Source: Strongyloides papillosus
Taxonomy: Eukaryota; Nematoda; Chromadorea; Rhabditida; Strongyloididae
Assembly (NCBI GenBank): GCA_005656395.1
Contig: SRSI01000006.1
Span: forward strand, 62,001 to 126,000
DNA: 64,000 nt
Reading direction: 5' to 3'
Both the position numbers and the translations under genes were made by a program. Below the pieces are notes generated by a model. That model saw only the letters and a list, made by a program, of their open reading frames with translations. It made no database searches and was not told the DNA's origin. The number at the start of each line of letters is the position of its first letter. Position 1 is the first letter of the stretch. This document shows, piece after piece, positions 13,843 to 25,135 of this stretch.

Positions 13843-16576
13843 TTTTTTATATATTACAAGGAAGAAAAAAAAGGACTTTTTAAATGATGTTTAAGACATT
13901 CCTACTATGATATTATTATTAAAAATTACTGTATGTGAAGATAAATACAAAATACAACCTATAAAAAATATGAACATCTAATGTCAAATTGAACATCCCA
14001 TCTATCATAACTTTAACCTATTTTGATGCGTTATTACGGGGCATTATTAAATTAAAAAAACTCTCTAATTCAATATTTTTTCAATAATAACAAATATTTT
14101 TGAGAGCTTTTCAAAAGCATTTGTTTTTTATCTTTTTGCAATTTAACAGAAATCAATTAGTTTTCTTTTTATAAAATAACATATTTTCAAATTCATTCTC
14201 TTTTTTATTTAAATATATGTCGAAGTTTCAAAGTATAACTTTATATTATAATTTAATATATGTCTTTTTCAACATGTATTATTTAACACACTAATTATAT
14301 TTTAAATAAAAATTTAAATTACATTATTTTTTAAAAAAAAAATTAAATTACAATGAACAACATATGTTGGTAGCAATTAAACAAAAATTACAAAAAAGAT
14401 TTGCAGATGTTTTGTCATTCTATCGAAGGCATCTTAAAGGTAATTGAAAAATAAAAATTTGTTCTTTTTTGATTGTTTCAATTTCATTATAAACAAGAAT
14501 GTGTTTAAAAATTTATCTTTTATAATAATCATATCAAAAGAATCTGTAGCCTTCATTTTCCTCCTTTTTTAAATTTAAAAACTTTTTAAAAGTATTGTAT
14601 CCAAGAGAAAAGAAAATAAATGTGTCAAAGTAATCAGAAGTGGGAAATGATGGATCACTTTTTGTGGTTGAATAGAGCTTCCAATCCATTATTCTTTTAT
14701 TGTTAAACATTTAAAATTTATCTTTTCTTTCTTAAAATGATGAAAAATAATTTATAAAAATATTGTCCATGAAATTATATATTTTATAAATTAATTAAAT
14801 GCAGTAAAAAAAGAAATCGATTAAATGTTAATTTTCGTTATAAGGAATTTTCTTAAAATTCTTTTTTGTATTTTATGAAATCTTAATGTTTAAATAAAGA
14901 TTATATTTATGCACTTAAACGAATGAGAAATAAAATGTAAGTAAAATTAGACAATGGAATTTTCATTTATTTATAAAATGTAGACTTTCTTTGACTACAT
15001 AATTGAAACTTTTTTATCTAAATTACAACTTCTAAAAGTTGTACAAAAATAGTTTTTGTATATGTTTTTGTTAAATGATAATTCTAAAGTGAAGTGGCGA
15101 ATTTAAACTAATAATCTGGCGTGTTCTGATTTTGAAAAGATCTTATTACATACTTAACTTTTATTTACAAAATCAACTTCTTAAATAATCTACCGAAAAG
15201 AGATCATTTGTAGTAGAGAGTAGAGAGATATAATATCAACATTTAAGTATATTGTTGAATCATCAAAGTTTACATACTATCATGAAAAGTATATCAATAA
15301 TTTACCAGGAGAGAAAAGAGAACATTACCATTACATATATGGCATGATATAGAAAGACTTGAAAAACTCTTTTATCATTTAATGATTGATGTAGTTTACT
15401 TTAAATTTGTATAACTAACAAGATGTCCTTATTACTATTTTACATGACAATCTTCCTCTTTTTCAATTCCCTTAAGATTAATATATATGATAAAAAGATT
15501 ATAAGAATTGGAAAAATAATTTTTAAACTTTTATTCTATTATACTAATACGAATATAACACAAAAGATAAAATAATCAAGATTATACTATGGATAGTAAG
15601 TTAATATTGAACATATTATCAGCTACTTCACAAATAATATAAATATTAAAAATCTTCAATCTTTATTGGAGATCGTGTAATTAGCGGGATAATACATCAA
15701 AGACAAAGGGTAAACTGTAAGAAGAGTTTATAGTGTGTAATTGTCAAGATGAAGCTTTAAAGTCTTTTGAAGTTTGATAAAAACGACATATCATATCATT
15801 GAAGGCAGCCACATATAATATAAAGACATATTAATATAGAGGGGGTAATTAAATTATGAAAAGTTGACAACTCAATACCTGCCATCAATTATCTGGAGTC
15901 TGTAATTATTAAAAATCATCACAATTTTATTCTGTTTTTTAAAATCAACCTAAATCGCAGCATCTCTTTCTTCAATGATTAGTTGCGGTATTTATCAAAG
16001 GAAAGTATTATTAAATTAAGGAATTGGTGTAAATGACAATGTTTTATCAGAAGATTGTAATAATCATAATTATAATAAAGATAAAAACTGTATATACACA
16101 ATATCATATAAATAAGGGAACAGGTCTAAAGATATAATGATATCATTTATACTATTGTGTTTATCATATGTTCTATAAAGAAAAAGTAAAATTTTTATAT
16201 ATATTTTCCTTTTAATATAACAATTATAAACAAACGCATATTTATTTCATATTTACTAATTTACATTATATATAATGTGAAAGAATTCTTTTTAAAAAAT
16301 ATGTTAAATACAAGGGATAGTACTTTTTTTTAATTTTATTATATCAAATAATTTACTGTGAACTTAAACTAAACTCAAGCAAATGTATTATAAGAAAAAA
16401 GTGAAAAACCGCTTAAACTAAACATATTCTAAGTTAGATTATATTATATAAGTACTAGAAAATAAAAAAAAGTAAACCCGTTAATGTGATTAATAGAAAT
16501 TTCTAAATAATAAAGCAATATACTTTCTCTTAGAAAAAAAAATTATAAATATATTTAAATATCTTCAAATATACTA
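13843..16576. other. Intergenic region between ceh-13 and the USP30-like gene
   Basis: No gene is firmly supported. A short exon-like island at 14364-14439 begins with ATG, has an even amino acid composition for 25 codons and ends at a good donor (AAAG/GTAATT), but no partner exon was found. The rest is AT-rich spacer. This region separates convergently oriented genes, so it contains the 3' ends of both. Confidence 0.4.
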
Positions 16577-19500
16577 TTAATAACTACTTTCTGCAAACGA
16601 CAGTCTATCATAAACAAGCAAATATGGTTGACAGTTATCTAAAAATTCCTCATCAACGTGTGAAACATTATTATCAGAAACTCTGTACCATTCATTAAGA
16701 TAGTTATTTGAAGTTTGTATTTGACTATTTGAAATAAATTTATGCGGATTACTTAATTCATTATAATCATCAATCTCGCTTCTTTTAATCTCCTTTTCAT
16801 TGTCAAAAAACAATTCTTTTCTTACAGTTATAAAATGACCTGAAGAATGATCTCCAATATGTTGACAAACAGCCCTCAATTTATATTTGTATCCACCAAT
16901 ACTAGAATATTTTTCGCTTATCTTTGACATAATATACTCATCTTTAAAATTCCCAACACCAAGAGAATTGTTATGTCTAAAAAATGTTATAAATAAATAA
17001 AAATAAATTCTTTCTATTTCAATAATTTTATAATTGAACTCTAAAAAACATACAAGGTACTTGATGATGAAATAAGATTCATCTTATAAGAAGGTCCATC
17101 AGTTGAATTTGTTGTCAATGACACGTTATTTAAAATATTTTTCTCATTACTATGTACATTATTAATAACAGAATTATTTGGGATAGGCAATGAATTAAGG
17201 AGTGAATTATTATAATCATTACTTTTATCATAAGTATAACAGAAATTTCTAATATCAAGTATTTTAGGAAAAGTTATTTTTTGTTTTGCTTTCATCATTT
17301 CTCCCGTATTCGGCGATAAGTAAAGTTGTTCAATTCTCAAAATTAAAATATTTGGTAACTGAAATAAATAAATTATAATTTGTTTCATTTAAGTTTAGTA
17401 TATACATATGTATATAGCATTCTTTTAATAACTTTTAACTCATAACTCCAACAACAATGACATAATCTCCCAAAATAACTGTTAAAACGATACCTCTCCT
17501 AAACTACTATCATTAAACCTTTATAATACGTGTGTATAGGTGAGGAGGGGGTCACTAGCCTCTTATTTCGTAACAATTTTCCTCTCCATTATCATTTTAC
17601 AAAACACAATCTACTTTTCATTATCTTGACAAGATAAAAATAAATTTTTCATCACTAAAGCCGGTTTCAATTTAATTTCAAAATTTTTACCCTTTTACCT
17701 TTCTTTCTCCCCATAATATTGTCCAATCTCTCGCAATACATATATAAATTAAGACTTGAAGATAGTTCTAGGTGCAAGAAAATAACCTGATTCACAATGT
17801 TTAGGTGGGGACTAAAAATATATTTAAATGATGTATTAGTTTTATGTCTATTTCACTCATAGACATGAAATTCAACTACAATACACCACTAATAATAGTT
17901 TTAGTACTAATTAATTTATCTTTACTTGAGGTAAGTATTAATTGTTCTTTCTAATTTTTATAAATTTAAATATAGGCATCTACTATTAGAAGCAAAAGAC
18001 AATGTCCATGTCAAGTCCAATCTACTCCTAAATGTGTCTGCACACCAGTACAATTATCAGCATATTCAGTTACACCAATTAAAATGTCATGTTCTTGTAC
18101 ACAACAAACGACTCAATCATGTTCTTGTGGATCATCTTCTTATACAACTTCAAGACCAATTACTATAATTTCTCAAACCCCATTAACAAGTGCTTCTTCT
18201 TGTATGCCTGTTTGTCAAAGTAGTTGTCTTAATAAATGTAGTCAGAAAGCATCATATAATCAATGTCAAAATATATGTTCTAATTCATGTAATACTTCAT
18301 GTACACAATACTCGCCTTCAAAAACTACTACATGTTCTTCAGGAGACTGTGGTAAACAAACAATCTTAGTTAACTTTGATGAGGTTGAAAATCAATGTAA
18401 TAATCAATGTGTTACCAACTGTCCACCACAAAATTCAAATTGTCAAAGTTCATGTAAAGAAACATGTTCATGTCAGGCACAATGTCAAGAAGTTTGTATC
18501 CAAGCTAATCAACCAAAAAATCAATGTGATACAGGATGTGTTTCTGCATGCTCATCATCATCTACCTCAACACCAATTGTTGTAAACATTGAATTATCAG
18601 AAGCATCTAAAACACAGTGTCTTGATACATGTGGAAGTGCATGTAATACAAATTGTGTTACAAAAACTCAAAATACAGAATCATGTAGAAATGCCTGTAA
18701 CACAAGTTGTCAAACTTCATGTATGAATTACAATGAAATTCAACAGCCAACTACTACAACGCAAGCACCAAAAGTTTGTCTTGACGTGTGCATGCCAACA
18801 TGTACTCCATCTTGCGTAGCAAGTCAAGAAGTTGTACAACAACTTTCTGCTACAGTACAGGCAATATCTTATTATGATCAATGTAACAATAACTGTAATA
18901 CACAATGTGCTAAAACTCAATTACCACAAGATCAATGTAATTCATCATGTAAAGAAGTATGTACATGCCAAGATCAATGTAACACAGGATGTTTACCAAC
19001 CAGTAATGAACAAACATGTACAGCTACTTGTGAAGCTGTCTGTCAACCACAAGTCATTGTTCAACCAATACCAGTAGCCACCACAACATCTTGTCAGAAT
19101 AGTTGTGAAGCTTCTTGTCCATCAACAACTTCACAACAACAGTGTTCTTCTAGTTGTCAAAGTACATGTTGCAAATCAGAATGCCAAAATAGTTGTGTAG
19201 CACAACAAACAAAATCCGCTAGTGATTGTAGTAAATTATGTGACTCCGTCTGTGGACCAATCACAGCAGCTAATGTCGTTATTCAAACACAACTATTAAC
19301 AACAACACAACCACCCCAAACCCAGGTTTCTGATAATTGTAATAACCAATGTATTGCCTCTTGTGAAGCTTCATCTACGCAACCTAGTCAATGTGCTGGT
19401 ACTTGTAGCCAAGTTTGTACATGTCAAGATCAATGTAATAATGCTTGTGTATCTCAAAATCATGACCCTAGACAATGTAACGTATCATGTATGACGCTCT

Positions 19501-21106
19501 GTACTCCATCGTCAATCCAAAGTGGTGTATCTTCTAACCAAATTCAATACCAACAACCAGCAACAAATAACGACAATAATTGCTTATCACAATGCCAAAG
19601 TACATGTACTACGACAACTAATCCATCAGAATGTAACAAAAACTGTGAACCTATCTGTATATGCCAAGATCAATGTACATCAACATGTGTTTCACAACAA
19701 CAACCAATTAAACAATGCCAATCAGCATGTAATAATGTATGTTCTGCAGCAGCCACAACAACTCAATCTTATGAAATAAGTATTAAAGCAACAAATAACA
19801 ATTGTCAAGAACAATGCACAAGTCAATGTCTAGCAATAGATCCAACAAATACTAAATGTGATAGTGGGTGTCAAATAGCCTGTACTGACAACACAACCTC
19901 ACAAAACACAGCATCACCATCAATTATAAACTGTCTTAAATCTTCCAAAAATTCTGGTTGTAGTTGCCCAACTGGCTATGACATATGTACCAATCAAACT
20001 CAGTGCTGTTTGAAAAAGTAACGTTTTCATAATTATTTGTAAATATAAATAATGTTTGTCATGGATCTTAACAACCGTCTAATTTATTGGAAAAAGAATA
20101 AAGAAATATACTAGTTATTAAATTAATATTGCTCAAAATCATAAGTAAAATTAAACTCAATTAATTACCATAGAATTAACTTTTATGAGTTAAAAGTTAT
20201 TATTAATTAATATGTTATTATTTATAAAAATTCCCATTTATTTTTATTAAACTTACTTTACCAAAAGCATCTTTCTTGTAAATTCCTGATGCTTTTTTGT
20301 TTTTTTCTTTGATACACTTATCACAAGAAGCGTCATTGATAATTTCAGATTTGAAATAATTACGAAGAAGAAATTCTAAAGATAGCGTGTTAAGAAATGT
20401 ATCCCGTGGTATGGGTAACGATATCACACCAACTGGGTCTATTTTTACTTCTTCATGCGAACAATTTTTATCACAGCAACGAATAGTAGTACAAATTGAG
20501 CCAAAAAACGGCAATTGTTTATATGATAAATTTTTAGTAAATGCCCTAGTAACTAATGAATTAATAGGTTCTTTTACAGTACTTGAAAACAAAGAAGATG
20601 TCAAAATTCTTTTGAAGGCATTCGTTGAGTTAGCTATGGTATTAATCTCCTCCTCAAATGTTGTGTAAAATACATTTAAAAGTTCAAAAAGATCTTGCTC
20701 TGATCCAATGGAAAGATTCCATCTATGAAAAGATAAAGCAGATATAACTTCACTAGCTGATAAATTATCACTGTCACATTCTTGCATTTTTATTAGTATT
20801 TCCTTTAGTGATTTGATAAAAGGAACTTCAGTTGATGACTCATTTATTGGTACTCCCATTATCCATTCTGTAAAATATTTCGAAGACGCTAATGCTTGTA
20901 GTAATGCATTGATATAACATGTATTACCAAGATTTTTTAGTCCTTTAATTGAGCATTTTTTATCAACTACAAAATTATCTCAAAATTTAAAGAATATTAA
21001 TTATACCTGAATGAAATTTAGTATGTTTTGTCGTCTTATACAAATAAAAACTCAGCAGTAACGATGAAACTAAAGCAATAGTAGCACTTAATATATCCAA
21101 ATTCAT
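16577..21106 (-). CDS. USP30: USP30-like mitochondrial ubiquitin hydrolase
   Basis: Four exons on the minus strand (21106-21007, 20966-20257, 17358-17054, 16976-16577) join in phase to 504 residues; human USP30 has 517. An N-terminal hydrophobic helix (about 4-23) followed by basic residues suits an outer-mitochondrial-membrane anchor. The Cys box GLKNLGNTCYINALLQ (C50) and the His box GDHSSGHF (H419) are intact. The third catalytic position reads WYRVSDN, with serine (S472) where most USPs have Asp/Asn; Cys-His-Ser is the known signature of USP30. Zinc-finger-like cysteines CDKC and CC..C are visible. USP30 removes ubiquitin from outer-membrane proteins, opposing Parkin/PINK1 mitophagy. Intron 2 is about 2.9 kb and contains a whole gene on the other strand. 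Exon 2 reads past its donor (GTAAGT) as a short false extension. Confidence 0.88.
17865..20021 (+). CDS. Secreted cysteine-rich repeat protein, nested in USP30 intron
   Basis: Exons 17865-17930 and 17976-20021 join in phase across a 45-base intron to give 703 residues. Residues 1-22 are a clear signal peptide (hydrophobic run LIIVLVLINLSLL). A dibasic SKR follows soon after, possibly a propeptide site. The rest is almost entirely Cys, Gln, Ser, Thr and Asn, built of a loose repeat of about 85-90 residues in which CxxxC pairs alternate and a block like CTCQDQCNxxC recurs (near 18956, 19418 and 19656, with a related CSCQAQC at 18472). The C-terminus ends in a compact cysteine cluster (CSCPTGYDIC...CCL). 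I do not recognise a family; an extracellular, disulphide-rich structural or surface-coat protein is the inference. The second, third and other frames give long shadow ORFs because of the repeats. The gene lies wholly within the USP30-like intron 2, antisense to it. Confidence 0.85.
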
Positions 21107-23641
21107 TAACCTAATTTTTTTTATTCCAAGATTAAAGTGTCGCATTACCAAGTATTGTCATTCTTAAAAAGATAAAATGTTATAAATTTCAAAATCACAG
21201 ACAATTCACCAAATTTATTTTTCTGTATGAGACTAAGGGATAATCTGATTATAATTATTCTAAATAACTCGGTTCATCGTCATATCCGATTTATAGTTAT
21301 GTATGTGGATAGTTTTGTATAGGTATTGAGGATATCACATTTTTCCATAGAGTATTACATTAGAAATTTTTTATTATTAATATGTCTTTATATCTATAAG
21401 ATAATAAACTAAATTATTGCCAGATATTTGATATATTTTGTTATGTAATTAGCATATTTTACCTTTATTTAAGCACATAAATTTAATGAACTAAAACATT
21501 TTTTACTGGTACTTAATATAAAACGAAACAATACAGTAAAAAGTCCTTTAGTTGATCTGTTAAAACTGTGTTTTCAATCTCGTCTTCACATTGTATATCA
21601 GATCTTCTGAAATTGAACAGTTAAAATTAGTAGAAAAGAATATACTAAAAACATGACAACCTATCCAAAAATATCACTCATACATAGTTTTTCGCATACT
21701 TTTTTCTTGTCTGTACTGGATTTCTATAATAATTATGTTGTAAGAATATAGAAAATCAGCTTACATAGAAATTAATGTATGAATGTTTAAAAATGGCCAT
21801 TGACACGGTACTTATTATGTAGACAATAAATATGCGTTTGTTAAAATGTTGGTAGCGATAAAAAATCTTTAATTTAGAGCTATGAAAAATAAGAACAAGA
21901 GCTATTTTAATCAGAAACCTTCAAAAGTAAGAAATATAATAAATAAAAGACAGATATTTAATAGGATAACCTTCATAATCGTTAAATGGAAACCCTCAAG
22001 CCATCTATATCTTCATAACATACAATCTTCGATTCTTTTTTGTTATATCATGTTCTACCCTCATGATATGTTCCATCAATCTTCAACGCATTCGATGATC
22101 TCAAATTTATGCCGTTACACAATGCCTTCATATAAGATGGACTTTCCTTCTAGGATTTACATACCAAGTCCAAAGTTTGCCCTTTCATTTTTCTTACTTG
22201 AAAAAAAAGAATCAACATAATAATAAAGTATGTATTTTATGGCCCTTTATACATATATCAAATATGTTCAAATTCGGGATATGCATAAATATGTTATTTA
22301 TCTTTTGAACCTTTTTCCCTACTTCATAATTTTCTTGTTTATATTACTAATAGAATAAGGTAAATGTTTAAAAGTTTTAATTTTGCTTAAAATTGTTTAT
22401 TAAAAAGTGTTTTTATAGGTCATACTTTTAATCATTGCCTACAAAACGTGTGGGAAATCATAAACAAATCACAGAGTAGAAGAAATGAATTATATATTAT
22501 TGGATACCTTGCACTACTGTTTTTAAAAGACGCAAGTCATAACTAATATAAAACATTATAATTATATTTAAAAAGTTATTGCCAACATTCATTAAATTGC
22601 ATTCAACTGTGTGGAAAATCTATAAAAAATACTTTTTGTTCATTAAATTATGAGTAAATTGAAGTATTATCTCGAAAATTATATAAAATAGAAGCATTTA
22701 ATTTAAAAAATGAATCTACTTACTTTTATTTTAGTCGTATGATTATTTCAAAATTATGTTATGTTATTTTTACACAAAATAACTATAGGCGTATTTATTA
22801 TGTCAAAAATGATATTGTTTTTTAATATTATTCGCTGTGACTTACTTTATTTGTACTAAGAAATATCCATTATGAAAATTGATAATAACAATGTATTAAC
22901 AAAATATATTTTCCATCATTTAAAAGAATGTAATCTTTTCAAATAGCTAACTGTCATAGAAACATTAAATAAAAGACAAAAAAAAGGCATACGTTTTTTA
23001 AAGCTTTGAAACAATTTTAATTTTTTAGAAATAAAATAAAAGAGAATTTAGACTTACTGGAATATAAAGTTTTTAATTAATTGGTTAAGTTATAAAGATA
23101 AAAAAGTAAAAACACTTGACGTAGTTCTTAAAAATTTAACCTATAATAATATAAACACTTTTTTATGAGAAAACATATTTTACAAACAAAAAGAAAAATT
23201 TTAAATTTAGTTACAATTTACAAATTTAATATCTTTCCGAATAGAGTAAAAACTCCCTTGTATATCATTTGTCTGTAAAACATCTTTGATTTTTAAATAT
23301 CAAAAATTTGCAAAATCGCATAAAAGATAATGAAAAGAATATTTAAAAATAGGCACATTGATGTAATAATTTACTTAAATAGGATAAACTTTACTTCACA
23401 AAAAATATGTGCTTCAAAAAAATCCCATGCATTACTTGGGAACACAAATAAAATGGCATTCATAAGTTGGGTTGATATAATTTATTACCAGAAAAAGTAA
23501 ACAACACTTTACCATACAAATAAAAATAATCTTTTATTTAAATTAGAAAATTTTAACCGAACATTGCGGTTAACATAACAACCTTGAGCATAAGACAATT
23601 TTACTAACTAAAACTATATAAGTAACAAATCGAAAATGCTT
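21107..23641. other. Intergenic spacer between USP30-like and TOM40 genes
   Basis: This is AT-rich DNA with no gene I can support. A 112-codon frame at 21882-22220 on + lacks signal, domain or splice context and is probably chance. The first part contains the 5' flank of the USP30-like gene, whose start is at 21106. The last part contains the 3' flank of the TOM40 gene; AT-rich runs around 23520-23640 are consistent with its 3' UTR. Confidence 0.4.
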
Positions 23642-24611
23642 TTATCCAATAATGAATCCTAATCCAAATTTTCCCTGGCATTTATCATGATTCCAAAGTC
23701 CACTAATTGCAAGAGTGAAAGGTAATTTATCAGAGAGTCTTTTTTCAAATACTCCTCCAACAGACCAGTTTGTATCTAGTGATGCTTTCATGGTGACACC
23801 GACTTCAGGAATTTCTGTCTGATAACCTATTGTCGTAACTGTTTCTCCAATTCTAAGATTTGTCTCAAACTCAACACCAAAAGCTAAATTTTCAGCTTGT
23901 TTATGAAAGTAAGATAAGTGGAGACCAGATGTTCCAAAAGTTGCAGCTGTTACAAAATCTTTAGCCGTATACCTTAAAGCATACGAAACGATGCTCATCA
24001 TACGAGCTGGTGTTGGGATTCCGTACTGATGAACAAGCTCCGCTCCGGCATCAACATTTTTAGTCAATCTTCTAAGATAATTTAAAACAACGATGCCAGA
24101 ATCATTTATAACATCAACATTAGCCATTGTGATAGCTGACGTCCAAAGACGTCCACGATATTCTAAACTTCCTTGAGAAGCACTTAAAGCATTTTTTTCA
24201 ACTTGAGCTTGAATTTTGCATCTCCAACTATCACCAAAATGATTAATAAAAGTAGCGGCAGTATTTCCATTTATATCTGTATCACCCAACAATACTGGAA
24301 ATGCTTCACCAGGTCCTAATTGTTTATGACCGACATATGTAGCACCTAGTTTATAACCAGTGTTATTTGGAGATAAGTTTAAAGTGTGCGAAACCTTAAT
24401 GGATGTAAAATAGTAAAAGCTTAGTATAAAAAAATACCTGAAAGTGAGAACTGATGCCCTTTTGAAGCATTACTTTGGCACCTTCAAAGCATAATGGAAA
24501 AATATCTCTACACTTTCTGTGTAATTCATCAAAAGATCCAGGGTTAGTTGAAATATTGTCTTGAAAAGATTCTGAAACTGTTGATGGGGGATTCTGTGGC
24601 GGAGCTTCCAT
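23642..24611 (-). CDS. tomm-40: Mitochondrial import channel TOM40
   Basis: Exons 24611-24438 and 24394-23642 join in phase across a 43-base intron (CAG/GTATTT ... TTAAG/GTTTCG) to give 308 residues; C. elegans TOMM-40 is about 301. A Pro-rich N-terminus (about 1-20) precedes the porin-3 barrel. Recognisable stretches include PGSFDELHRKCRDIFPLCFEGAK, GYKLGATYVGHKQ, the DTDINGN turn, and the C-terminal KLPFTLAISGLWNH and GFGLGFIIG-like beta signal. TOM40 forms the outer-membrane pore through which nearly all nuclear-encoded mitochondrial precursors pass. It shares a short upstream region with the divergent SDHAF1-like gene. In other animals TOM subunits are ubiquitin substrates of Parkin that USP30 deubiquitinates, so the nearby USP30-like gene is a functional neighbour. 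No defect seen. Confidence 0.93.
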
Positions 24612-24883
24612 TCTAAAAATAAGTCTAAAATTAAAAAAAATATTAATCTATAATTTAAGTAAAATTTCTAGAAATCAAGCGTAATCTCTGAGAACAACGG
24701 TTAATTTAGAAATATTAAAGAAAATTCAACCGCGCCTTTAATTAAAGATATTTTGACCGCGCCGTAATTGACTACTGATGTTAGAATGATGTAACTCAAC
24801 ATTATCATCGATATTAAACTCATGTTTTGATATAATTCATTGTATTTTTTTTTATTTTAGAAGGTTATTCATATTCAAATTGT
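24612..24883. promoter_or_regulatory. Shared divergent promoter of TOM40 and SDHAF1 genes
   Basis: Only 272 bases separate the two start codons, so both 5' control regions must lie here. The word ACCGCGCC occurs twice in the same orientation, at 24729-24736 and 24756-24763, each followed by a short AT-rich TAATT tail. These are nearly the only CpG-containing GC-rich words in the vicinity. Reverse-complemented they read GGCGCGGT, reminiscent of E2F-like sites, though that is only a resemblance. A splice acceptor (TTTATTTTAG, to 24860) lies before the SDHAF1 start. Confidence 0.5.
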
Positions 24884-25135
24884 ATGGTTTACTCAAAAAT
24901 TCAAATTCGCGTTCTTGATTTATACAGAAGGTATTTACGAGCCATTAAAGATCATCCTGAATCTTATCGCAATTATATAAGAGATTCTTTCAAAGAAGGA
25001 GCTAAAAAGTATAATAAAAATGACTTTTTAATTATTGAACATCAAATTGCACGTGGAGAGCGTAAATTAACTGAATTAAATTCTTGTAGGATTTCTGGTT
25101 ACTCCCGTGTACAATTAAAAGAAAAACAATCGTGA
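24884..25135 (+). CDS. SDHAF1: SDHAF1-like LYR-motif assembly factor
   Basis: A single exon of 83 residues. The N-terminal helix carries the LYR motif in VLDLYRRYLRA (about 11-21), and the middle has the family pattern IEHQIARGERKLTELNS (about 51-67) corresponding to the IEYLYRRGRRQLQLL stretch of human SDHAF1. SDHAF1 is a mitochondrial matrix protein that helps deliver and protect the iron-sulphur clusters of the SDHB subunit of complex II. Length is slightly below the human protein (115), which has a longer C-terminal tail. The start follows a splice acceptor by 23 bases. It could instead be another LYRM member, but the RGxRxLxxL pattern favours SDHAF1. Confidence 0.82.
   Translation: MVYSKIQIRVLDLYRRYLRAIKDHPESYRNYIRDSFKEGAKKYNKNDFLIIEHQIARGERKLTELNSCRISGYSRVQLKEKQS

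Noticed and set aside
18376..19779. Several other-frame ORFs inside the cysteine-rich gene
   Set aside because: They are shadows of the repeats in the true frame (His/Asn/Val-rich readings of TGT and CAA codons).
21882..22220. 112-codon plus-strand frame
   Set aside because: No domain, signal peptide or intron signals; residue mix is that of a chance frame in AT-rich DNA and it lies alone in a spacer.
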